Assembly (NCBI RefSeq): GCF_014695715.1
Contig: NZ_JACJOT010000001.1
Coordinates: 310,001-374,000 of the forward strand
Reading direction: 5' to 3'
Source: Microcoleus sp. FACHB-68
GTDB lineage: Bacteria > Cyanobacteriota > Cyanobacteriia > Cyanobacteriales > Oscillatoriaceae
Length of the DNA stretch: 64,000 nt
The position numbers were made by a program, and so were the translations under genes. This document shows, in pieces, positions 36,204 through 46,186 of the stretch. The notes beneath the pieces are model-generated. The model did no database searches, was not told the DNA's origin, and worked only from the letters and a program-made list of their open reading frames with translations. Position 1 is the stretch's first letter. Every line of letters starts with the position of its first letter.

Positions 36204-36647
36204 ATGGACAACAAAATTATCCTGCTCGTAGAAGACAACCCAGACGATCAAGTTTTAACCCTTCGTGCCCTGAGAAAAAGTAATATCGCCAATGAGGTAA
36301 TCGTTGTTAATGATGGGGTTGAAGCTTTAGATTACCTGTTCGGCACCGGCAATTATGCGGGGCGTGATACGAGCCTGATGCCACAGCTCATCTTGCTAGA
36401 TTTAAAGCTGCCAAAACTCGATGGACTGCAAGTGCTGCAACGCTTGCGGGCAGATAAGCGAACACAACTGCTGCCGGTAGTGGTGCTCACGACTTCTCGT
36501 GAAGAACAAGACATCATCAGGAGTTACAGCTTGGGTGCTAACAGCTACGTCCGTAAACCTGTTGATTTTACTGAATTTTCCCAAGCCGTGCAGCAGTTGG
36601 GGCTGTATTGGTTACTGCTCAACGAAGCCCCGCCGGTGCGGCTGTAA
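36204..36647 (+). CDS. Rcp1-type single-domain response regulator
   Basis: This 147-residue stand-alone receiver domain is of the Rcp1/CheY-like class common in cyanobacteria. The acidic pair is in [10 protein letters not shown], the phospho-acceptor is Asp66 in [13 protein letters not shown], and the conserved Thr (VVLTTSREE) and Lys (YVRKPVDF) are present. There is no output domain, so it acts through protein contact or as a phosphorelay step. The hybrid kinase gene begins 5 nt after its stop, so both are on one message and are probable partners. Confidence 0.94.
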   Translation: MDNKIILLVEDNPDDQVLTLRALRKSNIANEVIVVNDGVEALDYLFGTGNYAGRDTSLMPQLILLDLKLPKLDGLQVLQRLRADKRTQLLPVVVLTTSREEQDIIRSYSLGANSYVRKPVDFTEFSQAVQQLGLYWLLLNEAPPVRL

Positions 36648-36652
36648 ATTCT

Positions 36653-38281
36653 ATGAGTGTGTCGTTACGGGTTTTGATTGTAGAAGATTCGGAAAACGAC
36701 GCGGTTCTGATGCTGCGCGAACTCAGACGCGGCGGTTACCAGCCTTTTGTGGAACGGGTGGAAACCGCGCAGGCGATGAGCGCCGCCCTTGAGGGGCACA
36801 ACTGGGATATTATTTTGGCGGATTATTCTTTACCTCACTTCAACGCCCTAGCCGCTTTGCATCTGATGCGCGACAAAGGGCTGGATCTGCCATTCATTAT
36901 TGTCTCAGGCAGAATTGGTGAGGAAGTGGCGGTTGCTGCGATGAAAGCCGGTGCCCATGATTATGTGATGAAGGACAAGCTTGCCCGACTACTTCCCGCG
37001 ATTGAGCGGGAGTTGCGCGAGGCAGCAGGGCGACGAGAACGCCGGCAGGCAGAGGCGGCACTGAGACACAGCGAGGCTAAAAATCGCGCCATTCTTAGCG
37101 CTATCCCGGATACTATGTTTTGCATCAGTAAAGATGGCACTTTTTTGGATTTTTTGCCGGCAGATGATTTTCAGCCGGTGGTATCCAAGTGTGACGTTTT
37201 AGGTAAAAATGTGCGGGAGATCCTGCCGGTGGAGGTGGCAAGTGCGATCACCCACTATGCAACGCAAGCGCTCTCAACCGGCGAGACGCAAATCTTTGAG
37301 TACCAGATCCCCCTCAATAACAATCTGCGCGATTACGAGGTGCGAATCGTTAATACAGAAGATGTAGAGATCGAAACCGATGGCTCAGCTTTAGCAATCG
37401 TGCGAGACATTAGCGGGCGCAAGCGGGCTGAAGCAGCACTGCAACAGCTGAATGAACAGCTCGAAACCAAAGTTGAGGAACGTACCGCCGCTCTCACTCT
37501 GGTGAATGAGCAACTGCGTTATGAAATTGCCGAACGCCAGCGCTTAGAAGCCGAGATTCGTTTAGCTCTAGCTAAAGAAAAAGAACTCAATTTACTTAAA
37601 TCTCGGTTTGTTTACATGGTCACCCATGAATTTCGTAACCCCCTAACAGTCATTTTAGGTTTTACAGAATTACTCGAAAATCACAGCAAACAATTGTCCA
37701 AAAGGCAACACAAAAAATATTTCGGTCGAATTAAGGAAGCGGTTAGAAGAATGACCGATTTGTTAGAGGATGTTCTAATCGTCGGGCGCTCAGATGTGGA
37801 TAAACTAGCGTTTAATCCAGCACCCATAGATTTGGATAATTTTTGTTGCAATTTGGTTGAAGAAATTCAAATGGGGGCAGTCAATAACACAACAATTTCC
37901 TTTATTCGGCAAGGGGATAGTTGCGAAGCCTGTATGGACGAGAAATTGTTGCGGTACATTCTCAGCAATTTACTTTCAAATGCGCTGAAATATTCGCCAC
38001 CCAATAGCAAGGTTTATTTTAAACTCGCAGAGTGGGAAGGCGAGGCAGTCTTCCACATTCAAGACCAGGGGATTGGCATTACTCCAGAAGACCAAGAACG
38101 ATTGTTTGAACCTTTCTATCGCGGCCAAAATGCTAGCGAAATACCGGGAACAGGTCTGGGTTTAGCTATTGTGAAACGAGCGACAGATTTACACAGGGGC
38201 ACAATTTTAGTGACGAGCGAACCTGGAAGCGGCACAACATTTACGGTGAAGTTGCCATTAAACCTAAAAAAACCGTTATGA
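36653..38281 (+). CDS. Hybrid sensor histidine kinase (REC-PAS-HisKA-HATPase)
   Basis: This 542-residue protein has a receiver domain (1-125; acidic residues in VEDSENDA, phospho-acceptor Asp57 in ILADYSLPHF), a PAS domain (about 145-262), a coiled coil, and a histidine kinase core. The phospho-acceptor is His325 in VTHEFRNPL. The ATP-binding domain shows NLLSNALKYSP, DQGIGITPEDQERLFEPF and GTGLGLAIVK. It lacks membrane spans and is therefore cytoplasmic. I chose ATG 36653, 5 nt after the response regulator stop, because the receiver domain begins there; the frame is open 15 codons upstream inside the previous gene. The signal is unknown. Confidence 0.93.
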   Translation: MSVSLRVLIVEDSENDAVLMLRELRRGGYQPFVERVETAQAMSAALEGHNWDIILADYSLPHFNALAALHLMRDKGLDLPFIIVSGRIGEEVAVAAMKAGAHDYVMKDKLARLLPAIERELREAAGRRERRQAEAALRHSEAKNRAILSAIPDTMFCISKDGTFLDFLPADDFQPVVSKCDVLGKNVREILPVEVASAITHYATQALSTGETQIFEYQIPLNNNLRDYEVRIVNTEDVEIETDGSALAIVRDISGRKRAEAALQQLNEQLETKVEERTAALTLVNEQLRYEIAERQRLEAEIRLALAKEKELNLLKSRFVYMVTHEFRNPLTVILGFTELLENHSKQLSKRQHKKYFGRIKEAVRRMTDLLEDVLIVGRSDVDKLAFNPAPIDLDNFCCNLVEEIQMGAVNNTTISFIRQGDSCEACMDEKLLRYILSNLLSNALKYSPPNSKVYFKLAEWEGEAVFHIQDQGIGITPEDQERLFEPFYRGQNASEIPGTGLGLAIVKRATDLHRGTILVTSEPGSGTTFTVKLPLNLKKPL

Positions 38282-38849
38282 GTTGCCATAATAAACAGGC
38301 TGCAAATAACGATATTAATCAACCCATAAAACGGAATGCCGTAAGTTAGGGTAGGACAGGAAGTGAAACCTGTCATCGCCCCCTTGCCGGTTTTAAGGGT
38401 AGAAAATTTAGAAAAAGATACGGCTTTAGGCAGATAAAATAGCGAACAATTAGCGATCCTGCGCTCCCTCAAAGGTGAATGGTGCTAGGGATATTTATTT
38501 TCCAAGCCGGTGGACGCTAAAGTTTTATATAAAAGTGATATTTATTCACCTTTGGTAAATAAATATAAAAAATGTTTAAATTGTCATAAAGTTTTAAGAT
38601 TGCTCTATGGATAAGGTTCTAAACTTAAAATCACAAGTTAAGTAGGCGGATATCGATAAACGCAACTCCTTTACCTCGTCCCCATATATTCAGGATGGTG
38701 CAGCCTTGCCCCATCCCACTGCTTCGCACCGAGCAAGCTACGGATGTGGTGATGATCATATCAAAAGCCCTATTCCCCTGTTTAGGAGTGTTGAATTTTT
38801 TCCGCCTACTTATCTGTGAATTGGGCAATAACTACTTGAGGGATGGATC
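38282..38849. other. Intergenic region with MITE-like element
   Basis: A 568-nt stretch. Apart from the small inverted-repeat element at 38639-38812, it contains AT-rich sequence with no supported gene. Confidence 0.4.
38639..38812. mobile_element. Small inverted-repeat element (MITE-like)
   Basis: A 174-bp stretch is bounded by perfect 12-bp inverted repeats, TAAGTAGGCGGA (38639-38650) and TCCGCCTACTTA (38801-38812). No transposase is inside. Target-site duplication is not evident. It may be a non-autonomous element or an insertion sequence with its middle deleted. Confidence 0.45.
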
Positions 38850-39584
38850 ATGGTAGATACTGACGCGTTGCTATTGGATATGCACTCGTTTATCCCAAAC
38901 GAAATGGCCATCGCTCACTCGCATCCCCTAGCCAAAAACCTGGAACTGCCAATTCCCGACCCGCGACAAGCAACGCCGGCAGAAATTCAGAAAATTCAGT
39001 TACGTGATCGCATTCCCGGCATCGTCAAACGGATTATTCCCCTAGACGCCTTAGTTGCTTGGGAATACTGGTGGTGTGTACCCGGTCGCCTGCTACTGCC
39101 TGAGGATGTGGAACTTCTGCAACGCGACCGATCCAGAGTCGAAAGCATTTTGTCAAAATTGGTGTGGCTTTTGGGGGGCTACTGCTTCACCACAGATACG
39201 TGCTGGGAGGGTGAGCAACCGATTGTTTATGATTGGCAGCAGATTTTAGCAGTTGCCGGCACGCAAGGGTTTGAATCTTATTTGCTCGATATTGACTTTT
39301 TTACAAGCGCCATTAAAGCTGATAACCGTCAGGCAGGCGTTGCCGCTGGGACGGAAACCCCGACCCACATAGCCGTTGAGCCGGCTCACTGGCATATTGA
39401 ATTTTTCCAGGTGCAACCAACTGCCGGCGGCTTTGAAATCAAGGAACCGAAACCGCTGTGCGGCTGCCAAATTTGGATGGCTAAGCCATTCATCAAGCAC
39501 CTGCAAACAGGTGAAACGCTTACTCGCTATGATTTATGGCTCTCAAATCCTCACAATGTTACCAATCCCCCTTGGCTGAATTAA
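38850..39584 (+). CDS. Conserved-looking protein of unknown function
   Basis: This 244-residue protein does not match a family I know. It is predicted soluble, with no signal peptide or membrane span. Notable features are a Trp/aromatic-rich centre (LVAWEYWWCVPGRLLLPEDV), a second part with WHIEFFQVQPTAGGFEIKEP, and a C-terminus LWLSNPHNVTNPPWLN. It has six cysteines but no metal-binding spacing. A GAGG sequence lies about 10 nt before the ATG. It is preceded by the MITE-like element and followed by a GTGCTGA heptamer repeat 7 nt after the stop. Codon use and CCGGC content match neighbouring native genes. Confidence 0.75.
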   Translation: MVDTDALLLDMHSFIPNEMAIAHSHPLAKNLELPIPDPRQATPAEIQKIQLRDRIPGIVKRIIPLDALVAWEYWWCVPGRLLLPEDVELLQRDRSRVESILSKLVWLLGGYCFTTDTCWEGEQPIVYDWQQILAVAGTQGFESYLLDIDFFTSAIKADNRQAGVAAGTETPTHIAVEPAHWHIEFFQVQPTAGGFEIKEPKPLCGCQIWMAKPFIKHLQTGETLTRYDLWLSNPHNVTNPPWLN

Positions 39585-39590
39585 TAAGGA

Positions 39591-39616
39591 GTGCTGAGTG
39601 CTGAGTTCTGAGTAAA
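39591..39616. repeat. GTGCTGA heptamer repeat
   Basis: Two exact GTGCTGA units and a GTTCTGA variant follow the stop of the unknown gene. The same heptamer recurs behind atpA at 46082-46109. Confidence 0.6.
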
Positions 39617-39740
39617 GGCGCTCTCATGCCAAGGGTGAAGAAGAGAGGAATTCTTGACAAGTCCAAAAAAATATGAGTGGCAAATTAACTCGACATCCTT
39701 TCTAACGTCAGTGTTGAGTTGAAAGTTTTAAGTTGGAGCG

Positions 39741-40601
39741 TTGACAAATGTAACAATACGGATCGACAATCTCAACGCTCTAGCATCTGTGAACTTTGAT
39801 ACCTCGCTGAAACCTTCGCTGATTAGGACCATTTGGCAAGACAGTCTCACTGTATTTTGGGGAGATTGGCTTGATTTGCGCGTGCGAATTGTCCAAGTTG
39901 CCGCCTCTGGGTTGGTGTCGCCGTTGATCTACATTCTCGCTTTTGGCTTGGGGCTAGGAAGCTCAATCAAGCCTGGATCAGGAATTAGTGGTAATTACAG
40001 CAGCTATTTGGAATTTATGCTGCCGGGGATGGTGGCGCTGTCATCGATGGCAATTTGTTTTGGAGGCACCACGTTTTCAATTTGTGGTGACCGGCTGTTT
40101 AGCAAGACATTTGAAGAGATGTTGCTGATGCCGGTGCACCCCTTAGCGTTGCACATCGGCAAAATGATAGCGGGAATTGTGCGCGGGTTGATGACATCGG
40201 GTTCTGTGATCCTCGTGGCGATTTTGTTCACCGGCAAGGTGTGGAGTTTTCTCAACCCGCTGTTTCTTTTGTTGCTGCTGCTTAACTGTGCCGTATTTTC
40301 TGGGTTGGGGGTGATTATGGGCTTAAGTGTCAAGTCCCTGGAAAGTGTCGGTTTGGCAAACAATTTTTTGATTATCCCGATGTCTTTCTTAGGTGCGACA
40401 TTTTTTGATCCGGCAACCCTGCCGGCGGCAATTAAAGCAATTGTCTATCTGCTGCCGCTGACTTATACCAGCATTGGCTTACGTGCTGCCGCTTATTTGC
40501 CGGCTTCCCAATTTCCCTGGTACAGCGTGCCGGTGTTGCTGGTCATTGCCATTGCCCTCTCGGCTGCCGGTGCCTACCTATTCTCCCACCAGCAGGATTA
40601 A
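39741..40601 (+). CDS. ABC-2 type permease, NodJ/DrrB-like, orphan
   Basis: This 286-residue membrane protein has six predicted spans and belongs to the ABC-2 permease family of polysaccharide, antibiotic or lipid exporters (NodJ/DrrB-like). Family marks are YLEFMLPGMVALSSMAICFG, the coupling region SKTFEEMLLMPVHPLALHIG, and the last third with IPMSFLGATFFDP and YLLPLTYTSIGLRAAAYLP. The first 30 residues are hydrophilic and weakly conserved, so the TTG at 39741 is uncertain. No ATP-binding partner is adjacent; it would have to be encoded elsewhere. Confidence 0.88.
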   Translation: MTNVTIRIDNLNALASVNFDTSLKPSLIRTIWQDSLTVFWGDWLDLRVRIVQVAASGLVSPLIYILAFGLGLGSSIKPGSGISGNYSSYLEFMLPGMVALSSMAICFGGTTFSICGDRLFSKTFEEMLLMPVHPLALHIGKMIAGIVRGLMTSGSVILVAILFTGKVWSFLNPLFLLLLLLNCAVFSGLGVIMGLSVKSLESVGLANNFLIIPMSFLGATFFDPATLPAAIKAIVYLLPLTYTSIGLRAAAYLPASQFPWYSVPVLLVIAIALSAAGAYLFSHQQD

Positions 40602-40695
40602 GTGTAGAGCTAGGAACTAACGCCCTACACACCAAAAATTCCCCCTTTTTCCCAATCTCCTCATGCCCAATCCCCCTACCTTTAGGTTGGCGAAG

Positions 40696-40751
40696 CCATG
40701 CCCCATGCCCCATGCCCTATGCCCAATCCCCCATCCCCCATGCCCCATGCC
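40696..40751. repeat. CCATGCC heptamer repeat upstream of atp cluster
   Basis: Eight consecutive heptamers, five exactly CCATGCC and three one- or two-base variants, lie between the ABC permease and atpI. This is a short tandemly repeated repetitive sequence of the type known from filamentous cyanobacteria. Confidence 0.8.
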
Positions 40752-40831
40752 CATCTGATTAATTCTTTTTTAAGAATTGTTACCCCTGCGTGATATCATT
40801 GGCAGTGGCCTGCACATCCAAACATCTTTTG

Positions 40832-41290
40832 GTGAACTTGCCAGACGACTCTCTCGAACCGACTTCCGCAACGGAAGATGCTCCTCAATCTGTTTCTGTT
40901 CGATCAGAACCGGATGAATCGATGCAAGAGTTCTACCAACTCCAACAAGAGTTATTGCTATGGACTCTGGCACTGACAGGGATTATCTTCGTTTCTGTCT
41001 GGATTGCTTACTCGCTAAACATTGCCCTGAATTATTTGATCGGGGCGTGCACAGGTGTGGTTTACTTGAGAATGTTGGCGAAGGACGTTGAGCGCCTTGG
41101 CAGAGAAAAAGAGCGTCTTAGCAAGACGCGGTTAGCAATATTCATTGGGTTGATTATAGTAGCAACTCAATGGAATCAGCTACACATATTGCCCATATTT
41201 TTGGGATTTCTGACATATAAAGCCGCGCTCATCGTTTATGTGTTGCGAACAACACTCATGCCTGACCTAAATAAGTCAGACAACCTGTGA
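40832..41290 (+). CDS. atpI: ATP synthase protein I
   Basis: This is the small hydrophobic protein encoded first in cyanobacterial ATP synthase clusters (also called Atp1), thought to help c-ring assembly. The core is [41 protein letters not shown] and [20 protein letters not shown], with four predicted spans. The N-terminus is uncertain. The frame is open from a GTG at 40790, but I prefer the GTG at 40832 (VNLPDDSLE), and the ATG of MQEFY is also possible. No good ribosome binding site helps. The a subunit gene follows by 71 nt. Confidence 0.9.
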   Translation: MNLPDDSLEPTSATEDAPQSVSVRSEPDESMQEFYQLQQELLLWTLALTGIIFVSVWIAYSLNIALNYLIGACTGVVYLRMLAKDVERLGREKERLSKTRLAIFIGLIIVATQWNQLHILPIFLGFLTYKAALIVYVLRTTLMPDLNKSDNL

Positions 41291-41361
41291 ATCCTCCAAC
41301 TACTCTTTCGCCCAGTCGTATGTCCTGATGGACATCGCGCTTGGAAGACTCCTGAATCGAT

Positions 41362-42114
41362 ATGCTGGATGTTTTAAACGCCCTTTACACTCTTCCCCTC
41401 GCCAAATTGGAAGTCGGCCAGCATTTATACTGGCAAATCGGCAATCTAAAACTGCATGGACAGGTGTTTCTCACCTCCTGGTTTGTAATTGCCGTGCTAG
41501 TGATAGCTTCCCTGGCAGCCACGCGGAACGTACAGCGAATTCCCCGTGGTATGCAAAACTTTATGGAATACGCCCTGGACTTTATCAGGGATCTGGCCAA
41601 AAACCAGATTGGCGAGAAAGAGTACCGCCCTTGGGTGCCATTTATTGGCACACTATTTCTGTTCATTTTTGTGTCAAATTGGTCGGGAGCATTAATTCCC
41701 TGGAAGCTAATCCATTTGCCTGAAGGTGAATTGGCTGCCCCAACCAATGACATTAACACCACCGTGGCCCTGGCACTGCTGACATCTCTGGCGTATTTTT
41801 ATGCCGGCTTCAGCAAGCGCGGCTTAGAATACTTTGCCAAGTATATCCAGCCAACGCCAATCCTTTTGCCCATCAACATTCTGGAAGATTTTACCAAGCC
41901 CCTCTCGCTCTCGTTCCGTCTATTTGGCAACATTTTGGCGGATGAATTGGTGGTGGCGGTACTGGTGCTGCTGGTTCCCTTGTTTGTGCCATTGCCGGTC
42001 ATGATTTTGGGACTTTTTACCAGTGCGATTCAGGCGTTGATTTTTGCCACTCTGGCAGCTGCCTACATTCATGAGGCAATGGAAGGGCATGGTGGTGAAG
42101 AGCATCACGAGTGA
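41362..42114 (+). CDS. atpB: ATP synthase F0 subunit a
   Basis: This is the subunit that forms the two proton half-channels against the c-ring (also named atpI in older cyanobacterial usage). The 250-residue protein has five or six spans. The essential arginine lies in [18 protein letters not shown], and the last helix region ([20 protein letters not shown]) carries the conserved Gln. It begins [12 protein letters not shown] and ends in a His/Glu-rich tail. It sits in thylakoid and plasma membranes. The spacer to atpE holds a TAAAATC heptamer repeat. Confidence 0.97.
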   Translation: MLDVLNALYTLPLAKLEVGQHLYWQIGNLKLHGQVFLTSWFVIAVLVIASLAATRNVQRIPRGMQNFMEYALDFIRDLAKNQIGEKEYRPWVPFIGTLFLFIFVSNWSGALIPWKLIHLPEGELAAPTNDINTTVALALLTSLAYFYAGFSKRGLEYFAKYIQPTPILLPINILEDFTKPLSLSFRLFGNILADELVVAVLVLLVPLFVPLPVMILGLFTSAIQALIFATLAAAYIHEAMEGHGGEEHHE

Positions 42115-42155
42115 ACCCTCACTGCGTTGATGAAATTGTAGATTTTGGAGACGTG

Positions 42156-42500
<345 letters not shown>

Positions 42501-42562
42501 GAAAAAACTGAAGTTCTAACGCACTGAAGCAGGGGCGATCGCTCAGCGTGTGCGTAGTGCTT

Positions 42563-42626
42563 AAGGTGAAGGGTGAAGCGTGAAATTATCTTTCATCCTT
42601 CATCCTTCATCACTCAATCTTCACCC
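42563..42626. repeat. GGTGAAG/TTCATCC heptamer arms, atpE-atpF2 spacer
   Basis: Three GTGA-type heptamers (42563-42583) face five TTCATCC-type heptamers (42592-42626). The two arms are partly complementary and can fold back on each other. Confidence 0.65.
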
Positions 42627-42669
42627 GCAAATCGCTCTTTATTAACAGAGATCGGGTTCATTAAAAGCC

Positions 42670-43158
42670 ATGACATACTGGACAATTTTATTAGCCGTTG
42701 AAACTGCTGCAGAGGAGGGAGGCGGGCTATTTGATATAGATGCCACGCTGCCTTTGATGGCTGTGCAGTTTTTACTATTGGCGGCGATTCTGAACGCAAT
42801 CTTTTATAAGCCCTTGACTAAGGCAATAGATGAGCGGGAGGAGTACATCCGCAACAATCAAAAACAAGCCCGCGAACGCCTGGAAAAATCCCAGATGTTG
42901 GCATCTCAATATGAGCAACAGCTAGGGGAATCTCGTCGGCAGTCTCAAGCAATTATTGCCCAGGCTGAAGCAGATGCCCAAAAAATGGCGGCTGAGCAAA
43001 TAGCCCAAGCGCAAAAACAGGCCCAGCAAGAGCGAGAAAAAGCTCAGCAAGAGATCGAACAGCAAAAACAAGAAGCCATGCGATCTCTTGAACAACAGGT
43101 GGACACCCTCAGTCGCCAGATCCTCGAAAAACTCCTCGGCCCTGAGTTAGTCAAATGA
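42670..43158 (+). CDS. atpF2: ATP synthase F0 subunit b'
   Basis: This is the b' subunit of the peripheral stalk, found in photosynthetic bacteria alongside b (older cyanobacterial name atpG). The 162-residue protein has an N-terminal membrane span after the signature [20 protein letters not shown], and then a long charged helix ([20 protein letters not shown] onward) that pairs with b as a coiled coil. It is slightly longer than many b' subunits. An AATTAAG/AATTCTC repeat fills the gap to atpF. Confidence 0.94.
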   Translation: MTYWTILLAVETAAEEGGGLFDIDATLPLMAVQFLLLAAILNAIFYKPLTKAIDEREEYIRNNQKQARERLEKSQMLASQYEQQLGESRRQSQAIIAQAEADAQKMAAEQIAQAQKQAQQEREKAQQEIEQQKQEAMRSLEQQVDTLSRQILEKLLGPELVK

Positions 43159-43159
43159 A

Positions 43160-43221
43160 GAATTAAGAATTAAGAATTAAGAATGACTTCCCAATTCTCA
43201 ATTCTCAATTCTCAATTCTCC
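43160..43221. repeat. GAATTAA and AATTCTC heptamer arms, atpF2-atpF spacer
   Basis: Three exact GAATTAA units (43160-43180) are followed by four exact AATTCTC units (43193-43220). The arms are nearly complementary, so the spacer can fold into an imperfect hairpin. Confidence 0.75.
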
Positions 43222-43257
43222 TAGCCCAGAGCTAATGAACACAGTTATGGATTGAGT

Positions 43258-43809
43258 ATGATGGGGATTTTTTTAGTATTGGCTACAGCAGCCAGTGAAG
43301 TGCACTCGGAATTAGCGGAAGGTGGGGTCGGTCTCAATATAGACATATTAGAAACCAACCTAATAAACCTGGCGATTATTATTGGAGTGCTGTTTTACTT
43401 CGGGCGTGGTTTCTTGGGGAAGATCCTCAGTGAACGACGCGCCGCCATTGAAACAGCCATTAAGGAAGCAGAAAAGCGGCAGAAAGACGCAGCGGCAGCA
43501 TTGTCCGACGCGCAGCAAAAATTAACCCAAGCCCAAGCCGAGGCAGAACGAATCCGCCGCAGCGCAGAAGAACGGGCAAAAGTGGCAAAAGAAGCCATCT
43601 TAGCGCAGGCAACCAAAGATGTTGAGCGCCTCAAGGCAGATGCAGCCAGAGATCTAAATTCTGACCTGGATCGGGTGCTGAAGGAACTGCGCCAGCGCGT
43701 CGCAGCACTGGCTTTGCAGCAAGTTGAGTCTCAACTCAAGTCTCAATTAAATGAGGGTACTCAGCAACAATTGATTGATCGCAGCATTACGATGCTAGGA
43801 GGGCGTTGA
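43258..43809 (+). CDS. atpF: ATP synthase F0 subunit b
   Basis: This is the b subunit of the peripheral stalk. The protein of about 183 residues has the typical N-terminal region ([20 protein letters not shown] then [12 protein letters not shown]) with one membrane span, and a long Ala/Glu/Lys/Arg-rich helix to the end ([20 protein letters not shown]). The frame opens at a TTG at 43252, but two ATG codons follow at once; I use ATG 43258. Its stop overlaps the atpH start by one base (TGATG), so translation is coupled. Confidence 0.94.
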   Translation: MMGIFLVLATAASEVHSELAEGGVGLNIDILETNLINLAIIIGVLFYFGRGFLGKILSERRAAIETAIKEAEKRQKDAAAALSDAQQKLTQAQAEAERIRRSAEERAKVAKEAILAQATKDVERLKADAARDLNSDLDRVLKELRQRVAALALQQVESQLKSQLNEGTQQQLIDRSITMLGGR

Positions 43810-44366
43810 TGAAAGGCAGTTTGGTTAGTGCTGAAATCCTCGAACCCTACGCAGAAGCTCTGATGTCGGCGGCTAAAGCGCAAAATCTCACAGAGCAAAT
43901 CGGAGAAGATGTGCGTTCCCTGCTCAGTGCTGTGGAAAATTCAGAAGAATTGCGCCAGTTTTTGGGCAATCCCTTCGTAAAAGAAGCGGACAAAAAAGCA
44001 GTTTTAGGACAAATTGCCGGCGAGGGAGTTCACCCCTTCACCCGCAATTTTTTGATGCTGCTTGTAGATAGGCGTCGCATCTTGTTCTTAGAAGGTATCG
44101 CTCAACAATACCTGACACTTCTGCGCGAACTCAATCAAACCGTTTTAGCTGAAGTCATCTCTGCAGTAGAACTGACAGAAGCGCAGCAGCAAGCAGTCCG
44201 TGAAAAGGTACAAGCAATGACCAGCGCACGAGCTGTTGAACTGAGTACCAAAATAGACCCCGACTTGATTGGCGGCGTCATAATTAAAGTGGGATCGCAA
44301 GTCGTTGACGCTAGTTTGCGAGGACAGCTGCGCCGTATTGGTATCCGCCTCAGCAGTGCGGCTTAG
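43809..44366 (+). CDS. atpH: ATP synthase F1 subunit delta
   Basis: This is the delta subunit, which connects the peripheral stalk to the top of F1 (atpD in older cyanobacterial naming). The 185-residue protein shows the OSCP/delta fold: LEPYAEALMSAAKAQNLTEQ at the N-terminus, LRQFLGNPFVKEADKKAVLG, RRILFLEGIAQQYLTLLREL, and the C-terminal IDPDLIGGVIIKVGSQVVDA with SLRGQLRRI. The ATG at 43809 overlaps the atpF stop. Confidence 0.95.
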   Translation: MKGSLVSAEILEPYAEALMSAAKAQNLTEQIGEDVRSLLSAVENSEELRQFLGNPFVKEADKKAVLGQIAGEGVHPFTRNFLMLLVDRRRILFLEGIAQQYLTLLRELNQTVLAEVISAVELTEAQQQAVREKVQAMTSARAVELSTKIDPDLIGGVIIKVGSQVVDASLRGQLRRIGIRLSSAA

Positions 44367-44433
44367 TCATTTGTTAAACGTTCTTTGTCCGTTGCCAATG
44401 ACAAAGGACATATTGACCGGCAACAACTTACAC

Positions 44434-44461
44434 CTGAGCTCTGACATCTGACACCTGACAA
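44434..44461. repeat. CTGACAY heptamer repeat, atpH-atpA spacer
   Basis: Four consecutive heptamers (CTGAGCT, CTGACAT, CTGACAC, CTGACAA) lie 9 nt before the atpA start. Just upstream CTTTGTC and GACAAAG (about 44382-44407) can form a hairpin. Confidence 0.65.
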
Positions 44462-44470
44462 GTAACAAAA

Positions 44471-45988
44471 ATGGTAAGTATTAGACCTGACGAAATCAGC
44501 AATATTATTCGGCAGCAAATTGAGCAGTACGACCAAGACGTTAAAGTTTCAAACGTCGGAACCGTGCTGCAAGTTGGCGACGGCATCGCCCGGATTTATG
44601 GCTTGGAACAAGCAATGGCCGGCGAACTGCTCGAATTTGAAGACGGCACCATTGGCATCGCCCTGAACCTTGAAGAAGATAACGTGGGCGCAGTGCTCAT
44701 GGGTGAAGGCCGCGATATTCAAGAAGGCTCCTCTGTCACCTCCACCGGCAGAATTGCTGAGGTGCCGGTGGGTGATGCCCTTGTGGGTCGTGTCGTGGAC
44801 GCCCTAGGCCGTGCGATCGATGGCAAAGGCGAAATCAACACTAGCGAAACTCGTTTGATTGAATCACCGGCACCCGGTATTATCGAACGCCGCTCAGTGT
44901 ATGAACCGCTGCAAACCGGCATCACCGCCATCGACTCCATGATTCCCATCGGACGTGGCCAGCGCGAACTGATCATTGGCGACCGGCAAACCGGCAAAAC
45001 TTCAATCGCCATTGACACCATCATCAACCAAAAAGGCGAAAACGTAATCTGCGTTTACGTCGCTATTGGCCAAAAAGCCTCAACCGTGGCGAACATCGTC
45101 AACGTTCTCCAAGAAAAAGGCGCGATGGACTATACCATCGTTGTTGCTGCAAACGCAAGTGACCCCGCAACATTGCAATACCTCGCTCCCTACACCGGCG
45201 CGAGTATGGCGGAATACTTCATGTATAAAGGCAAGCACACCTTGGTGGTCTACGATGACCTTTCCAAGCAAGCCCAAGCTTACCGTCAAATGTCTTTGCT
45301 GCTGCGCCGGCCACCCGGACGGGAAGCCTATCCTGGGGACGTTTTCTACCTCCACTCTCGTTTGCTAGAACGGGCTGCAAAGCTCAGCAACGAACTGGGT
45401 GAAGGCAGCATGACCGCCCTACCCATCATCGAAACCCAAGCCGGTGACGTATCTGCCTACATCCCGACCAACGTGATTTCGATTACCGATGGCCAGATTT
45501 TCCTTTCTTCCAACCTGTTCAACTCTGGTCTGAGACCTGCAGTAAACCCCGGTATCTCCGTGTCCCGTGTGGGTTCCGCCGCTCAAACCAAGGCAATGAA
45601 ACAAGTTGCCGGTAAGGTGAAACTGGAACTGGCTCAGTATGACGACTTGGCAGCCTTCGCTCAGTTCGCCTCCGACTTGGATCAAACCACTCAGAACCAA
45701 CTGGCACGGGGTGAGCGTTTACGCGAACTGCTGAAACAGTCTCAATATTCTCCGCTGCCGGTGAACGAGCAAGTGGCGATTATCTATGCCGGTATTAATG
45801 GCCTAATGGATGACATCCCAGTTAACAAAATCACCACCTTTACTAAAGGTTTGCGCGAATATTTACGCACCAGCAAGCCCAAGTATGCTGAGTTGATTAA
45901 GACTGAGAAGAAGCTGGGTGATGAGGCAGAAAAGGTTCTGAAAGAAGCAGTCGCCGAATTCAAGCAATCATTCAAAGCAATGGCGTAA
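44471..45988 (+). CDS. atpA: ATP synthase F1 subunit alpha
   Basis: This is the alpha subunit of the F1 hexamer, which binds nucleotide without catalysis. The 505-residue protein is full length: N-terminal barrel ([20 protein letters not shown]), the P-loop GDRQTGKTS near residue 172, [20 protein letters not shown], the arginine-finger region [18 protein letters not shown], and the C-terminal helical domain to FKQSFKAMA. The start ATG 44471 follows a CTGACAY repeat. Its last codons and following spacer are partly repeated about 90 nt downstream, in non-translated form. Confidence 0.98.
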   Translation: MVSIRPDEISNIIRQQIEQYDQDVKVSNVGTVLQVGDGIARIYGLEQAMAGELLEFEDGTIGIALNLEEDNVGAVLMGEGRDIQEGSSVTSTGRIAEVPVGDALVGRVVDALGRAIDGKGEINTSETRLIESPAPGIIERRSVYEPLQTGITAIDSMIPIGRGQRELIIGDRQTGKTSIAIDTIINQKGENVICVYVAIGQKASTVANIVNVLQEKGAMDYTIVVAANASDPATLQYLAPYTGASMAEYFMYKGKHTLVVYDDLSKQAQAYRQMSLLLRRPPGREAYPGDVFYLHSRLLERAAKLSNELGEGSMTALPIIETQAGDVSAYIPTNVISITDGQIFLSSNLFNSGLRPAVNPGISVSRVGSAAQTKAMKQVAGKVKLELAQYDDLAAFAQFASDLDQTTQNQLARGERLRELLKQSQYSPLPVNEQVAIIYAGINGLMDDIPVNKITTFTKGLREYLRTSKPKYAELIKTEKKLGDEAEKVLKEAVAEFKQSFKAMA

Positions 45989-46140
45989 AAAGTGCTGGGT
46001 GCTGAGTGCTGAATTTTGAGTAAAAAGCAACGCCAAAACTCAGAAAGCAGCACTCAAGCCTTCAAGGCAATGGCATAAAAAGTGCTGAGTGCTGAGTGCT
46101 GAGTGCTGAGTAAAAAAGCAATGCCCAAAACTCAGAACTC
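45971..46140. repeat. Imperfect 90-bp tandem duplication of atpA 3' end
   Basis: Unit 1 (45971-46060) covers the last atpA codons and the start of the spacer. Unit 2 (from 46061) repeats about 75 bp of it and still spells Phe-Lys-Ala-Met-Ala-stop with two synonymous changes. GTGCTGA heptamers have expanded to four copies in unit 2 (46082-46109). Confidence 0.75.
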
Positions 46141-46186
46141 TCCAACTCAGGACTCAGGACTTAAGAAACACTCAAGACTCAAGATT

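Noticed and set aside
38631-38828. 65-codon minus-strand frame inside the inverted-repeat element
   Set aside because: It spans the element ends and has no transposase motif, so it was treated as chance.
39741-40601. Permease considered a partner of the GldA-like ATPase
   Set aside because: It lies 26 kb away, belongs to a different ABC-2 branch, and that ATPase already has a permease.
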